Origin: Diphasiastrum complanatum
Taxonomy: Eukaryota; Streptophyta; Lycopodiopsida; Lycopodiales; Lycopodiaceae
Assembly: GCA_029204225.1 (NCBI GenBank)
Contig: CM055106.1
Span: 33,700,361 to 33,764,360 of the forward strand
Direction: 5' to 3'
DNA: 64,000 nt
Shown one piece after another: positions 54,946 to 64,000 of this stretch. The translations under genes were made by a program, and so were the position numbers. Within the stretch, counting starts at the first letter, position 1, and each line of letters starts with the position of its first letter. The notes below the pieces were generated by a model, which was not told the origin of the DNA, searched no databases, and saw nothing but the letters and a program-made list of their open reading frames with translations.

Positions 54946-57786
54946 TTAAATAAAATATTTCTTGAGTCTGGAGCCGTTAATACGTGTAGGTAGGAATTCT
55001 CCTTCGAGTGACTCAAGTTGTACCGAACCATTCTCGAATACTTCGATTACTTTGTACGGTCCCAACCATTTCATATGAAGTTTTCCCGGAAACTTTTGGT
55101 GACGACTATCATAAACAAGGGCAAAGTCATTGGTCTTAAGATCGCAGATCTTAAGTGTAAAATCATATTTAATCTTTCGTTGCTCCTGAATTTTCTTTGT
55201 AAGTTCGAGTGAACGTGTTCGAGCTTCCAAAAGTTCTTCGATAATCAATAACCGTTCGTTGGTACAGTCTGCCTCTGTCCGTTCTGCTTGTATTCGGAAG
55301 GTAGGTATTTCAAACTCGATAGGCAGGATTGGATGCATTCCGTACGTAAGATAATAAGGGGTCTGTTGAATAGTGATCTTTTCAGTGTTTCTATATGCCC
55401 AGAGAACAGAGGGTAACTTTTGATCCCAGTCTGAAGCATGTGCAACAGAAATTTTATTAAGGATCTTACATAATATGCCATTTGCTCTCTCTGTTAACCC
55501 ATTAGCTTTCGGATTATAAGGTGTTGTCTTCCTATGTTTGATCTGGAAATAATTTGTCAGGTGTCGAATTGTTTCATTCAGAAAGTGTGTTCCTCGATCA
55601 CTGACAAGTTCTAAAGGACAACCATATCGTGTAATAATAGATTTGAAAAGAAAAGATGCGACAGTCTTCGAGTCGTTTTGTTTCGTTCCTTCAGCTTCCA
55701 CATTCTTTGTCGCATAATCCGTTGCTACCAAGATATATCGACACTTGGTGTGTCGGGTTACTGGTTTGATTGGCCCGACAAAGTCGATCCCCCATTTTTC
55801 GAATGGTGCGAGCGGTAAAATTGGTGTCAATGGCCAATTCATTGCTTTAGTTGGTTTACCAGACCTTTGGCATGGATCACAAGATCGAATATAGATAGAG
55901 ACATCTTTAAACATAGTAGGCCACCAATACTTGGGATTTAATATTTTTTTAACAGTGTTTTTGAGGGCAAAGTGACCTCCGGCATCTTCCGAATGTAAGG
56001 CTTGGATGACTCTCGAAATTTGTTCGGCTTCAAGACACCTTCTTAATTGATTATCAGCACCAAGTTTATACAGGATATTATTGATAATTGTATATGGTGC
56101 AACTTTGTATTGAAACACTGTTTTCTTCTCCAAGTCATATCCATCAGGGTATATCTGATCTTTGAGATAATCAATAATATCAGAATAAAAAGAATTCGAT
56201 GAAGATAACTCGAACAAATTTTCATCTGGAAAATCGTCATTCAATGGGTTTTCAATTTTTCCAGTGCTTATTCGTGAAAGGTAATCCGCATTGGTATGGT
56301 ATTTCCCTTGGCGAAGTTCAACTGTATAAGTGAATTCTTGTAATAACAGAACCCAGCGAGCTATTCGTCCTGATAAATCTGGTTTGTTTACTAGATATTT
56401 CAGAGCATAGTGATCCACATGGAAAATAAAAGCATACCCCAGCAAATAATGCCGAAATTTCTTAATTGTAAATATCATTCCAAGTGCTTCTCGTTCTGTC
56501 GCCGAATAATTCTTCTCCGAAGAACTGAGTTGTCGACTAGCATAATATATTGGATAGTCTTTCTTCCGTTCGTCCTTCTGGCTTAGACATACACCAATAG
56601 CGAATGCTGACACATCCACATAACAATGAAATATAATTGACCAATTAGGTGGTCTTAAGATCGGTGCATTGATCAGTTTCTGTTTGAGATTTTCGAAAGC
56701 TTTTTGGTGTTCTTCTGTCCAAAGATACACCACTTCCTTCTTTAATAATTGAGTAAGTGCTGCAGATATTGAGGCATGATTCTGGATAAACCTTCGATAA
56801 TAACCGACATGTCCCAAAAAGGCTCGAAGTTCGCGAAGATTTGTTGGTATAAGCAAATTCCGTATTACTTCGATTTTATCTTTGTCGACCTCGATCCCTC
56901 GATTGGATATTCTGTGTCCTAGAAGAATGCCTTCTCTCATTCCGAAGAAACATTTTGCGGGATGGAGTGACAGACAAGTGTCTCGACACTTGTGTAAGGT
57001 TAGCTTCAGTTTCTGGATATGAGATTTGCTATCGCTGTATACACAGAAGTCGTCAATAAATATTTCGAGAAAAAATCATAAAAACGCGGCAAAAATCAGC
57101 ATCATAATTCGTTGAAAAGTCGCCGGCGCATTACAGAGACCAAAGGGCATTCTATTGTAGGCATAAGTGCCCCAATCGGTGGTGAATGTGGTTTTCGCTT
57201 TATCCTCCTTCCGCATTCTAACTTGATTATAGCCTGAAAAACCATCACAGAAACTATATCGTTCTTGTCCAGCTACCTGATCCAGAATAGAATCAGTGAA
57301 TGGTAACGGATGATGATCTTTCTGTGTAGCTGCATTGAGCTTTCGAAAGTCCTGGCATATACGAATCTTGCCAGTCTTCTTCTTTGGTACTACCACAATA
57401 GGTGACACCCATTCGCTACTTAAGACAGGATAAATAATTCCTGCTTTTAGATATTTGTTGAGTTCGTCTTTTACCATTAAAGAGTACTTTGGATTAAGTC
57501 GATACTGTCTCTGACGAACAGGAATAGCGTTCTCCTTTACATCAATTCGATGTTCACCATATTCGGCAGGAATTCCTTTTAAGTCATCAAGCGACCATGC
57601 AAAGACGTCCTGATACTCTTTAAGCAATTCAGTGTATTTAGATAACTCAGTTTCTCCCAAGGACTTTGCAACATGGACACATCTGCCCGGTGCAAGTTCA
57701 ATTTGCTCTGTTGAATCAGGTAAAATCATATCTTCTGTCATACTAGACTTTGAATATCCATGAATTTCGCGCATTGCTGTCTCCAT
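54946..57786 (-). pseudogene. Gypsy E pol: RT, RNase H, integrase (one stop)
   Basis: A single minus-strand frame of about 945 codons, upstream still open to about 57990, broken only by TGA at 57076-57078, where gypsy G has an Arg-Thr pair. RT: IIYPVLSSEWVSPIVVVPKK, ICQDFRKLNAAT, YNRMPFGLCNAPATF and the catalytic FIDDF. RNase H: YVDVSAFAIGVCLS, TEREALGMIF, HVDHYALKYL. Integrase: zinc site H..H with CDPCQRSGK, then GIDFVGP, LVSDRGTHF and NGLTERANG (D, D, E intact), and a C-terminal LGPYKVIEVFENGSVQLES. RT wording (AGIIYPVLSSEWVSP) fits the Athila/Tat side of gypsy. Nearly functional. Confidence 0.88.
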
Positions 57787-58154
57787 AGATATGTTCGTGT
57801 CGACAGACTGATTCTTATTTTCAATTTCTTCGTCTGATTCGTGCGAGTCATCCGATTCGTACGAATCTGTTGATTCGTCTTCAGTAATAACTAGTTCATC
57901 TAGTTCTGTGTTGCAAACATCGATGAATTCTTCTGCATTATCTGATTCGTTATCATTCTCATAGCATTCAAAAAATTTAACTTCGACATCTGAAACATTA
58001 GAGAAGATTATTTAGTGCATAAGAAGAATTTTCCGAAGTATAGCTAGTGTCGGTCATAGGAGTTTCGCCTTCGTATCTATCTTTATTCCAAGTAATGATC
58101 TCCTCTGCTGGTTTTCCACGATTATTGGTCTCGCCAGTTTGAAATCTTAATTCC
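57787..58154 (-). pseudogene. Gypsy E protease-RT linker with protease remnant
   Basis: 58219-57998 encodes HWKSRELRFQTGETNNRGK in a different frame from both gag and RT; 57990-57787 is an acidic Glu/Asp/Ser-rich linker in frame with RT. The protease active site (DTG/DSG) and the following GRPWL block, seen partly in gypsy G, are absent: gag runs out into this linker directly. A deletion removed the protease core. Confidence 0.6.
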
Positions 58155-59675
58155 CTAGACTTCCAATGTTGTCCTCGTTGATTGGTTTTCCACAAGATCA
58201 ATTTTTTGTATAACCGCATCTGCCGAAACTTTTCCTTTCGAGTCTACCATTGCAGCAGGTGTCGCTACATACTGATATTTAGGTCTTGGCCTCTGTGGTT
58301 GGGGACAATCAGGATATTTGTGGCCTGGTTCTTTACAATTCGAACAGAGAGGTACATACTCAATTGGCTTCCGTGGTTGCGGACAGTCTGGTGAAAAATG
58401 TCCTGGTTCTCCACAATTGTAACAATTGCCCGAAACTGGTCTTGGAAAATTCGAAGTCTTTGTTGTTGATGTTACAAATTCGGGTGGATTATATCTTTTC
58501 GGTCCGAATTTGGGGATGGATTGCTGGAACGGTGTAGTCGTGCCTTGAACAAAATTTGTTGTTGTATCATTATTCTGAAAAATAAACAGCACCTCCTGTG
58601 TTGGATCTTCAACGTAAGATATATTCACTGTTCTGCAATCTTCCTTCGAATGTCCTGATGCACCGCACCTCGTACACCATAGTCCTGAATTGGAAGAAGA
58701 TGATTTCGGTCTCTTGTCAGCAACCTCTGAAATCTGAACTTTTAGATCGTTGAATTTTTTGTTAATATCTGCAAGATCTCTCCTCCAAATCTTTTCGACC
58801 TTTGATGTTGTTGGCTTCATCTCCGAATTTTTATCGTCCTTTCGTTTGGATTTTCGTTTACTACTTCGTTCTCTCTCATCAGTCTCAGAGTCGGATGAGT
58901 CGTGTAATTCGGATTCTGAACTGGAGGAACTGGAACTGGATTCAGACTTCGAATCCTCTTCACTGCCACTGGAAACATGCTTAGACTTTCGACTTCGTCT
59001 AGTTGATTTTCTCTTCTGAGCAAGCTTAGAAGTCTCATAGTTTTCAGCACTTGCAATGACTGCTGCTAAGGTAGTTGTATCACCTTGTCTGCAGTATCGA
59101 TTTATACTCGGTGGTAAACCTGACAGAAACCATTCAATCTGCATCGCAACGGGGTATACTCCAGTTAGTTTTCCAATAAGATTCTTGACCTTACGAGTAT
59201 ACCTTCTCAGAGATTCTCGACTCTTCTTCTCTATGTTGTTGAGTCTGCCGAGTACTCTGGATGAATAACCAATTTCTCTGAATTGGTGTAGAAACGCATC
59301 TTTCAGCAGCAACCAGGTAGCCACTCGTCCTGGTTCGACTTGGCTGTACCATATGCGTGCTTGTTTTCTGAGAAGACCAGGAAAAATCCTCAGTTTGTCC
59401 GCCTCCGAACCTTCATTATTCGCGTTCGCAATTGATTCGAACTGCGAAACATAACTGTCCGCATCATCTGAGGTTGTTCCTTTGAAATAATCGTATCTGA
59501 TCTTCGAAATTGAAGAAAGTCGTGGTGCAGGGCCTTCCATATTCGGTTTTAGTTTGGCAACTGGTTCTAACAAATCCGAATAAGTTTCAGCTCTATCAGA
59601 ACTTCCAGATAAATTTCTGAAAAAATCTTCTCGAATCTTTCGATATCTTTCGAGTCGGGAAGCTCTGTCTGACAT
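58155..59675 (-). CDS. Gypsy E gag, open, three zinc knuckles
   Basis: 506 codons without stop from MSDRASRLERYRKIREDFF. Retrotransposon gag core at about residues 60-190 (FKGTTSDDADSYVSQFESIA, ARIWYSQVEPGRVATW). A Lys/Arg- and Ser-rich central section (KSKHVSSGSEEDSKSESSSS) follows. CCHC knuckles at about residues 334 (CTRCGASGHSKEDC), 418 (CYNCGEPGHFSPDC) and 444 (CSNCKEPGHKYPDC). This is the capsid/nucleocapsid protein. Pol is in other frames after it. Confidence 0.88.
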   Translation of the reverse strand: MSDRASRLERYRKIREDFFRNLSGSSDRAETYSDLLEPVAKLKPNMEGPAPRLSSISKIRYDYFKGTTSDDADSYVSQFESIANANNEGSEADKLRIFPGLLRKQARIWYSQVEPGRVATWLLLKDAFLHQFREIGYSSRVLGRLNNIEKKSRESLRRYTRKVKNLIGKLTGVYPVAMQIEWFLSGLPPSINRYCRQGDTTTLAAVIASAENYETSKLAQKRKSTRRSRKSKHVSSGSEEDSKSESSSSSSSSESELHDSSDSETDERERSSKRKSKRKDDKNSEMKPTTSKVEKIWRRDLADINKKFNDLKVQISEVADKRPKSSSSNSGLWCTRCGASGHSKEDCRTVNISYVEDPTQEVLFIFQNNDTTTNFVQGTTTPFQQSIPKFGPKRYNPPEFVTSTTKTSNFPRPVSGNCYNCGEPGHFSPDCPQPRKPIEYVPLCSNCKEPGHKYPDCPQPQRPRPKYQYVATPAAMVDSKGKVSADAVIQKIDLVENQSTRTTLEV

Positions 59676-59733
59676 ATACTTATTAATGACGATGATTTTG
59701 TCAGTTTTATATCAACATGTTTGTTTTTGGCTA

Positions 59734-59751
59734 TCCCCGGCAACGGCGCCA
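59734..59751 (-). promoter_or_regulatory. Primer-binding site of gypsy E
   Basis: Minus strand TGGCGCCGTTGCCGGGGA, a few bases after the LTR end, upstream of gag. Confidence 0.9.
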
Positions 59752-59763
59752 AAATTTGGTTTA

Positions 59764-60880
59764 TGTCGTGGTATACCAATTGTATTTGGTATAGTTTTGT
59801 AGTATTTAATGTCGAATCCCCAAGAGGATAGCTTCTTTATGATATAATGTTGATATTGTTCTGACTTATTCGTATGATATAAAATGGAGAATTAGTCTGG
59901 TTGTCAAACAGACATTTGGGTTAAGTAACCAGTATTACTTAATGGATAAATGAATGTTTAAAATTGGAATATCAGTCCTCTCTTTCGAATCGAAGAATTG
60001 GCGTTCTACAAGAGAATTGTTATCAGAGTAGTACGAATGTACTCCACTCTATCTGATTAAGGTGTCGGCAAGAATTCGGATTGATTTCGATGTATTCGTT
60101 CATCAGTGATCAAAGTTAATCTTATTCTTGGATTAACAAAAGTTAAACAGTAGTCCTCAACAACTAGTGTTCTCCTCAGAGTTAAATCTCTTGTATAATC
60201 TTCGAATATGTTAGAAACATATGTTCGGAGATATTCAGAATACAGATATCTTATCTCAATTCTTCAGACAGGGACTATCAATTCAGTTGTATACATACTT
60301 TTCTATCGATGACTGAGATAGACTTCTGATGATAAACGTTATTCGGGTATCGAACAAGTATTCGAGTGTCGAAAAAATATTCGAATGAACGAATAAGTTA
60401 GTTTTAAGACAGTTCGTTAGAACACTTTTACGGATACACAGCATAGACTGTAATGTGCTTATGCAACTGTCTGACCAGAGATAGATTTATATAAGAAAGA
60501 TTGTTAGAGTACTTCAGAAGATCTCTCACAAGTACAAAAACTTTTATCTCTCAGCGAATACATAAACTATATCTCCTGGTGAGTAAGACTGAATCGTGTC
60601 TTCTCTTTATCATCTTCAGAGCGAACAATCACGTCTTTATAAATTAGAGGCGTGTCGCTTTACTGAATAAGGTTAACCAATATATATCTGACACGTATGT
60701 AGATTATACCGCAAAGATGTATCTAACCCTGAGTTTAGATTACTATAGTTAGAATTGTCGATTCGGATCGAGTCGTTTCATGTAAGTGTCTTTATTTAAG
60801 GGTTGTTGTAGATGTCGCTTCATTGCTGAGGACTTGTCCTTTATATGTGATATTTAGTATGTCGCGAAAAATATAGGCAG
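59764..60880 (-). repeat. 5' LTR of gypsy E
   Basis: On the minus strand it ends GGTATACCACGACA before the PBS. It is a diverged relative of the array LTRs: for example AGAGTGGAGTACATTCGTAC then TACTCTGATAACAATT corresponds to AGAGTGTAGTACCGTTGTAC in the array. The 5' limit (near 60880) is approximate. No 3' LTR of E is present; the element is cut at 54254. Confidence 0.7.
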
Positions 60881-60956
60881 GTCCCTTCATTATAAATGTA
60901 TCCAGCTCTTGTCTTCTTATGTGAATATATATTGCTTCATTCGGATGTATATTCGT

Positions 60957-61641
60957 TGTTTAATAAATACACATCTTCACAGAATGACAAGGTAGTAGCC
61001 TTGCTATCTTCATCCATCGAAGATAGGCTTACACTTGACCTGGCAACACTCTCCAAAGCTAAGGAGATGTGGGATGCACAATGAAATCAAGAAGTCAAAT
61101 CATGATGCTGGAAGATCAACTGACCAATCTACAGTGGTATGGAAAAGACCTCACTTCTTTCGTAAGGAAGATGAAGGACCTATTTCTATCACTACATAAC
61201 TCTGGAGTAGAGAACGCAGTGTCAGCTGAAAAGCAGCTCACTTATCTGTTGAGAGCCTTACCCAGATTATTCCAGACGACGAGAACCATGCTCATGAAAG
61301 AGCCCGCAATGAACCTCAAAAAGGCAATTGTCGAGATTCGAGAGGAAGTCAAGGCCAAAAAACATCTTGATCACAAAGATGGTTCTAAACAAGCCCTCTA
61401 CGGCAACAAAGAAAAATCCAAAAAACAATTTAAGCCTAAGAGGGAGTTGAATCAGAGGCAGGATCGTGATCAGCAAGCAGAAGGGAACCAACAAAGGCAA
61501 TCGGAAGAGCAAAGGGAGGTCAAAACAACAAGGTGGATAAAAGAAGACTTGCGTGAGATGCAGAAGAGACGGGCACACAGTTGATACATGCTGGTTCAAT
61601 CCAAAGATTGAGTGTATCCACTGTCACAAGAAGGGATATTT
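60957..61641 (+). pseudogene. Copia gag fragment, separate family
   Basis: DKVVALLSSSIEDRLTLDLA and LSKAKEMWDA, then open from 61069: LEDQLTNLQWYGKDLTSFVR, QLTYLLRALPRLFQTTRTML, and a Lys/Gln-rich tail, a UBN2-type copia gag different from A, B and C. Near 61570-61640 a zinc-knuckle pair starts in another frame (DGHTVDTCWFNP, then CIHCHKKGYF) and is cut by the LTR at 61642. Confidence 0.7.
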
Positions 61642-62743
61642 TGATGCCACGCAAATGTTAAATATTAAATATCAACATAAATATGGCATGATATACTCAA
61701 AAATGAAGATATGAGCTGGATAAGTATATTTTATGAAGAGGCCTAAGTCTTTTTTCGGGAATATATCTCCTAAGTACTTGCCTTGTAATTAAGGGCAAGA
61801 CCTTTTAAAGGAAAAGACATTCTCTTGGACAACCTTTACTAGGTTGTCCATACGAAACGACTAGATACGAAAAGACATGATAATCTATAGTAACTTTAAC
61901 TCATAGTTAAGTATACCTCTTATGGTATAGGTGAACGTATTCTGAGTCTAATCGTTAACTAGACCCTTTCGCGGGAGTGACACACCTGTTGTTTTAAGAG
62001 GTGTGTTTGTTTGCCCCATAGAACATATATTGATCTCACACTTCGGTCTCAATCATCAAGAGAGAAGAGTTTATGTTTATGTAAGAGATTGAAGAAGTAA
62101 ATAGAGTTTTGTGAGTTATTCTCTCTTATCTCTATTCTCCGCACTGCTGAGTGTGAGTAATCTGGAGTCTGCTAACAATCTCTAACGCATTTTATGAATT
62201 TCTCTCTGATCAGACAGACGCTCTAGTGCATTGCAGTCGTTTGTTGAGTTTCTGTAAAGCATGCTCTAACTGTCTTTAAACCATCTTATTCGTTTGTCGC
62301 GAATACTTTCTTTTCGACACTCGAATAACAAATATCTTTGGTACAGTCTAGCACGATCATTGAATAAAGCTGTATGTATACATATGAGATGATAGTCCCT
62401 GTCTGAAGAATTAAGTCTCTGATCTCTCTTCCTAATTGGCATTGACATAAGTTTCTAACATATTCTAAAACTCTTCATGTTCTTTAACTATTAAGTTGGA
62501 CTTTAGTTGTCGAGGACTTCTGTCTAGAAACGAATAGTTCGCGAACGCGATTAATTAATTGTCTGCACAGTCATGAATACATCGAACAATTCTCAATTCT
62601 CTGTTGACATCTTAATCAACCAGAGTGTAGTACCGTTGTACTACTCTGATAACATCTCATTTGTAGAACATGCTTCATCCAATTCGATAGAGGCCAGATT
62701 GTTGTTCTGAATTTATTAACACTACCCATCCCAAATATAAGTA
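61642..62743 (+). repeat. Gypsy LTR 5, truncated
   Basis: Starts TGATGCCACGCAAATG, closest to LTR 1 of the array in shared variants such as GAAGATATGAGCTGGATAAG and TTTTTCGGGAATATATCTCC. Ends after CCAAATATAAGTA, missing the last ~150 bp, and joins gypsy G RT directly. Confidence 0.85.
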
Positions 62744-64000
62744 TCTCGACACCGTTGCAATTTTAATTTCAGCTTCTGCAGGTGTGTCTTTATATCACTG
62801 TATACACAGAAATCATCAATAAATATTTCGAGAAAAGTTCTCAGGAAGGCAACAAAGATTAATGTCATAATTTGTTGAAAGTTCATTGGAGCGTTACAAA
62901 GACCAAAGGGCATTTTGTTGTAGGCATAAGTGCCCCAATCCATAGTGAATGTGGTCTTTGAATGATTCTCCTTTCGCACTCCAACCTGATTATATCCAAA
63001 AAGGTCATCACAGAAACTGTTACGCCCTTGACCAACAACCTGATCTAGAATGGAATCAGTGAAAGGCAGAGGATGATGGTCCTTCCTTGTGGCAGCATTG
63101 AGTTTGCGGAAATCCTGGCATATTCGTATTTTGCCAGTCTTCTTCTTTGGGACGACAACAATGGGTGAAACCCATTCACTACTTAAGACGGGATAGATTA
63201 TACCTGCCTTAAAGTGCTTGTTAAATTCTTCCTTAACCATGAGAGAGTACTTAGGATTGAGACGATATTGTCTCTGTCGAATAGGTACAACATCTTCCTT
63301 AAGATCAATTCGGTGCTCTCCGAATTCTGCAGGTATACCCTTCAAATCGTCGAGCGACCAAGCAAAAACATCTTGATACTCCTTCAATAGTTCAATGAAT
63401 TCCACTAACTCCGATTTTCCAAGTGACTTCGAAACATGCACAAATCTGCTAGGTGCAAGTTCAATCAGTTCAGTAGAATCTGGTAAAATGATACCTTCTG
63501 TCATATTGGCCTTGGTATGGCCATGTATTTCACGCATGGTTGACTCCACAGATGTTTTCTTGTCGTCAACCTGGTTCTTGTTACCAAGTTTGTGTTCAGA
63601 TTCGTCACTCGAATCATTAGACTCTTTCGAATTCGTGTCTGCAACGTTAATTTCTTCATACAAAACATCCGCTTCAGCGTCGCAGACATCGAAGATTTCT
63701 TCGTCATCATCATTTCTCATAACATTCAAAGTACTGCACTTCAATATCAGATCCATTGGCAAAAAAAATTCAAGGCATACAAAGATTCTTCTGATGTAAA
63801 GCTAGTGTCAGACAAAGGAGTTTCACCTTCATAATTGTCACGACTCCAGGTTATGATTTGTTCTACTAGCTTACCTCGGTTATTGGTCTCACCAGTCTGA
63901 AATCTCAGCTCTCTGGATTTCCAATGTACACTTGTGTTTGATTGATAAAGCCAAGGTCGTCCAATCAGCACAGAATAGGATGACAAACCGATTGGTTTGA
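62744..64000 (-). pseudogene. Gypsy G protease end and RT (partial, runs off window)
   Basis: Minus strand from the window end: YSVLIGRPWLYQ (protease C-terminal block) and HWKSRELRFQTGETNNRGK, then after frameshifts around 63750 an acidic linker and RT open from 63762: FGEHRIDLKEDVVPIRQRQY, SEWVSPIVVVPKKKTGKIRI, FCDDLFGYNQVGVRKENHSK, MPFGLCNAPMNFQ and FIDDF. Close to gypsy E but keeps AFLRTFLEIFIDD where E has a stop. It is cut at 62744 shortly after the catalytic motif. Confidence 0.85.

Noticed and set aside
1-64000. tRNA, rRNA or organelle DNA insertion
   Set aside because: No cloverleaf with a CCA-adjacent acceptor pattern, rRNA signature or plastid gene was recognised; tRNA-like matches are only PBS sequences of 12-18 nt.

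Overview
The window looks like nuclear DNA of a land plant with a large, transposon-rich genome. The one host gene I recognise is a split gene for a plastid-type sigma-70 factor. Almost everything else is Ty1/copia and Ty3/gypsy retrotransposon material with plant-type primer-binding sites (TGGTATCAGAGC for initiator Met tRNA; TGGCGCCGTTGCCGGGGA, as in plant Athila/Tat-like gypsy elements). Species cannot be read from the sequence; a fern or other seed-free plant is only a guess. No CRISPR, operon, phage or prokaryotic system was seen.

Layout. 1-7820: decayed copia A1, with copia B1 (LTR, PBS, repeat-bearing leader, gag-pol) inserted into it. About 7821-12450: the sigma-factor gene (exons 8011-11782, plus strand). 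12458-16428: copia C2 plus an unidentified block U, minus strand. 16430-21745: decayed gag, LTR and leader pieces of a three-zinc-knuckle family D. 21745-32413: gypsy H1 (integrase, AT-rich spacer, extra 3' ORF), split at 25043 by the nearly complete copia C1 (25057-30915). 32413-33040: inverted copy of the sigma-gene intron. 33041-36905: C3 plus U, an inverted copy of C2 plus U. 36922-48040: a second, internally deleted copy of the A-B-D-H series (A2, B2, D2, H2). 48045-53116: four head-to-tail copies of a ~1.27 kb gypsy LTR, then PBS and decayed gag (F). 54254-60880: gypsy E, minus strand, with nearly open gag and pol. 60957-62743: copia gag fragment cut by another LTR. 62744-64000: gypsy G pol, minus strand, running off the window.

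Four points stand out. (1) Copia C1 has similar LTRs and intact integrase and RNase H motifs, but its reverse transcriptase is replaced by ~900 bp of unrelated sequence, most of it open and fused in frame to the start of that pol segment: a gene-capture-like, RT-less element. (2) The gypsy H lineage carries a long extra ORF between integrase and 3' LTR (globular N-terminus, Ser/Asp-rich linker, coiled coil, conserved C-terminus); part of its tail is recognisable in a separate 186-aa ORF at the same place in gypsy E. (3) The four-LTR array looks like a satellite forming from LTRs, with the same 6-nt spacer type at each junction. (4) The sigma factor has substitutions at positions that normally melt and read the -10 promoter element, and its region-3 exon was not found.

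All similarity statements are by eye from the sequence and knowledge of the families; no database search was run.
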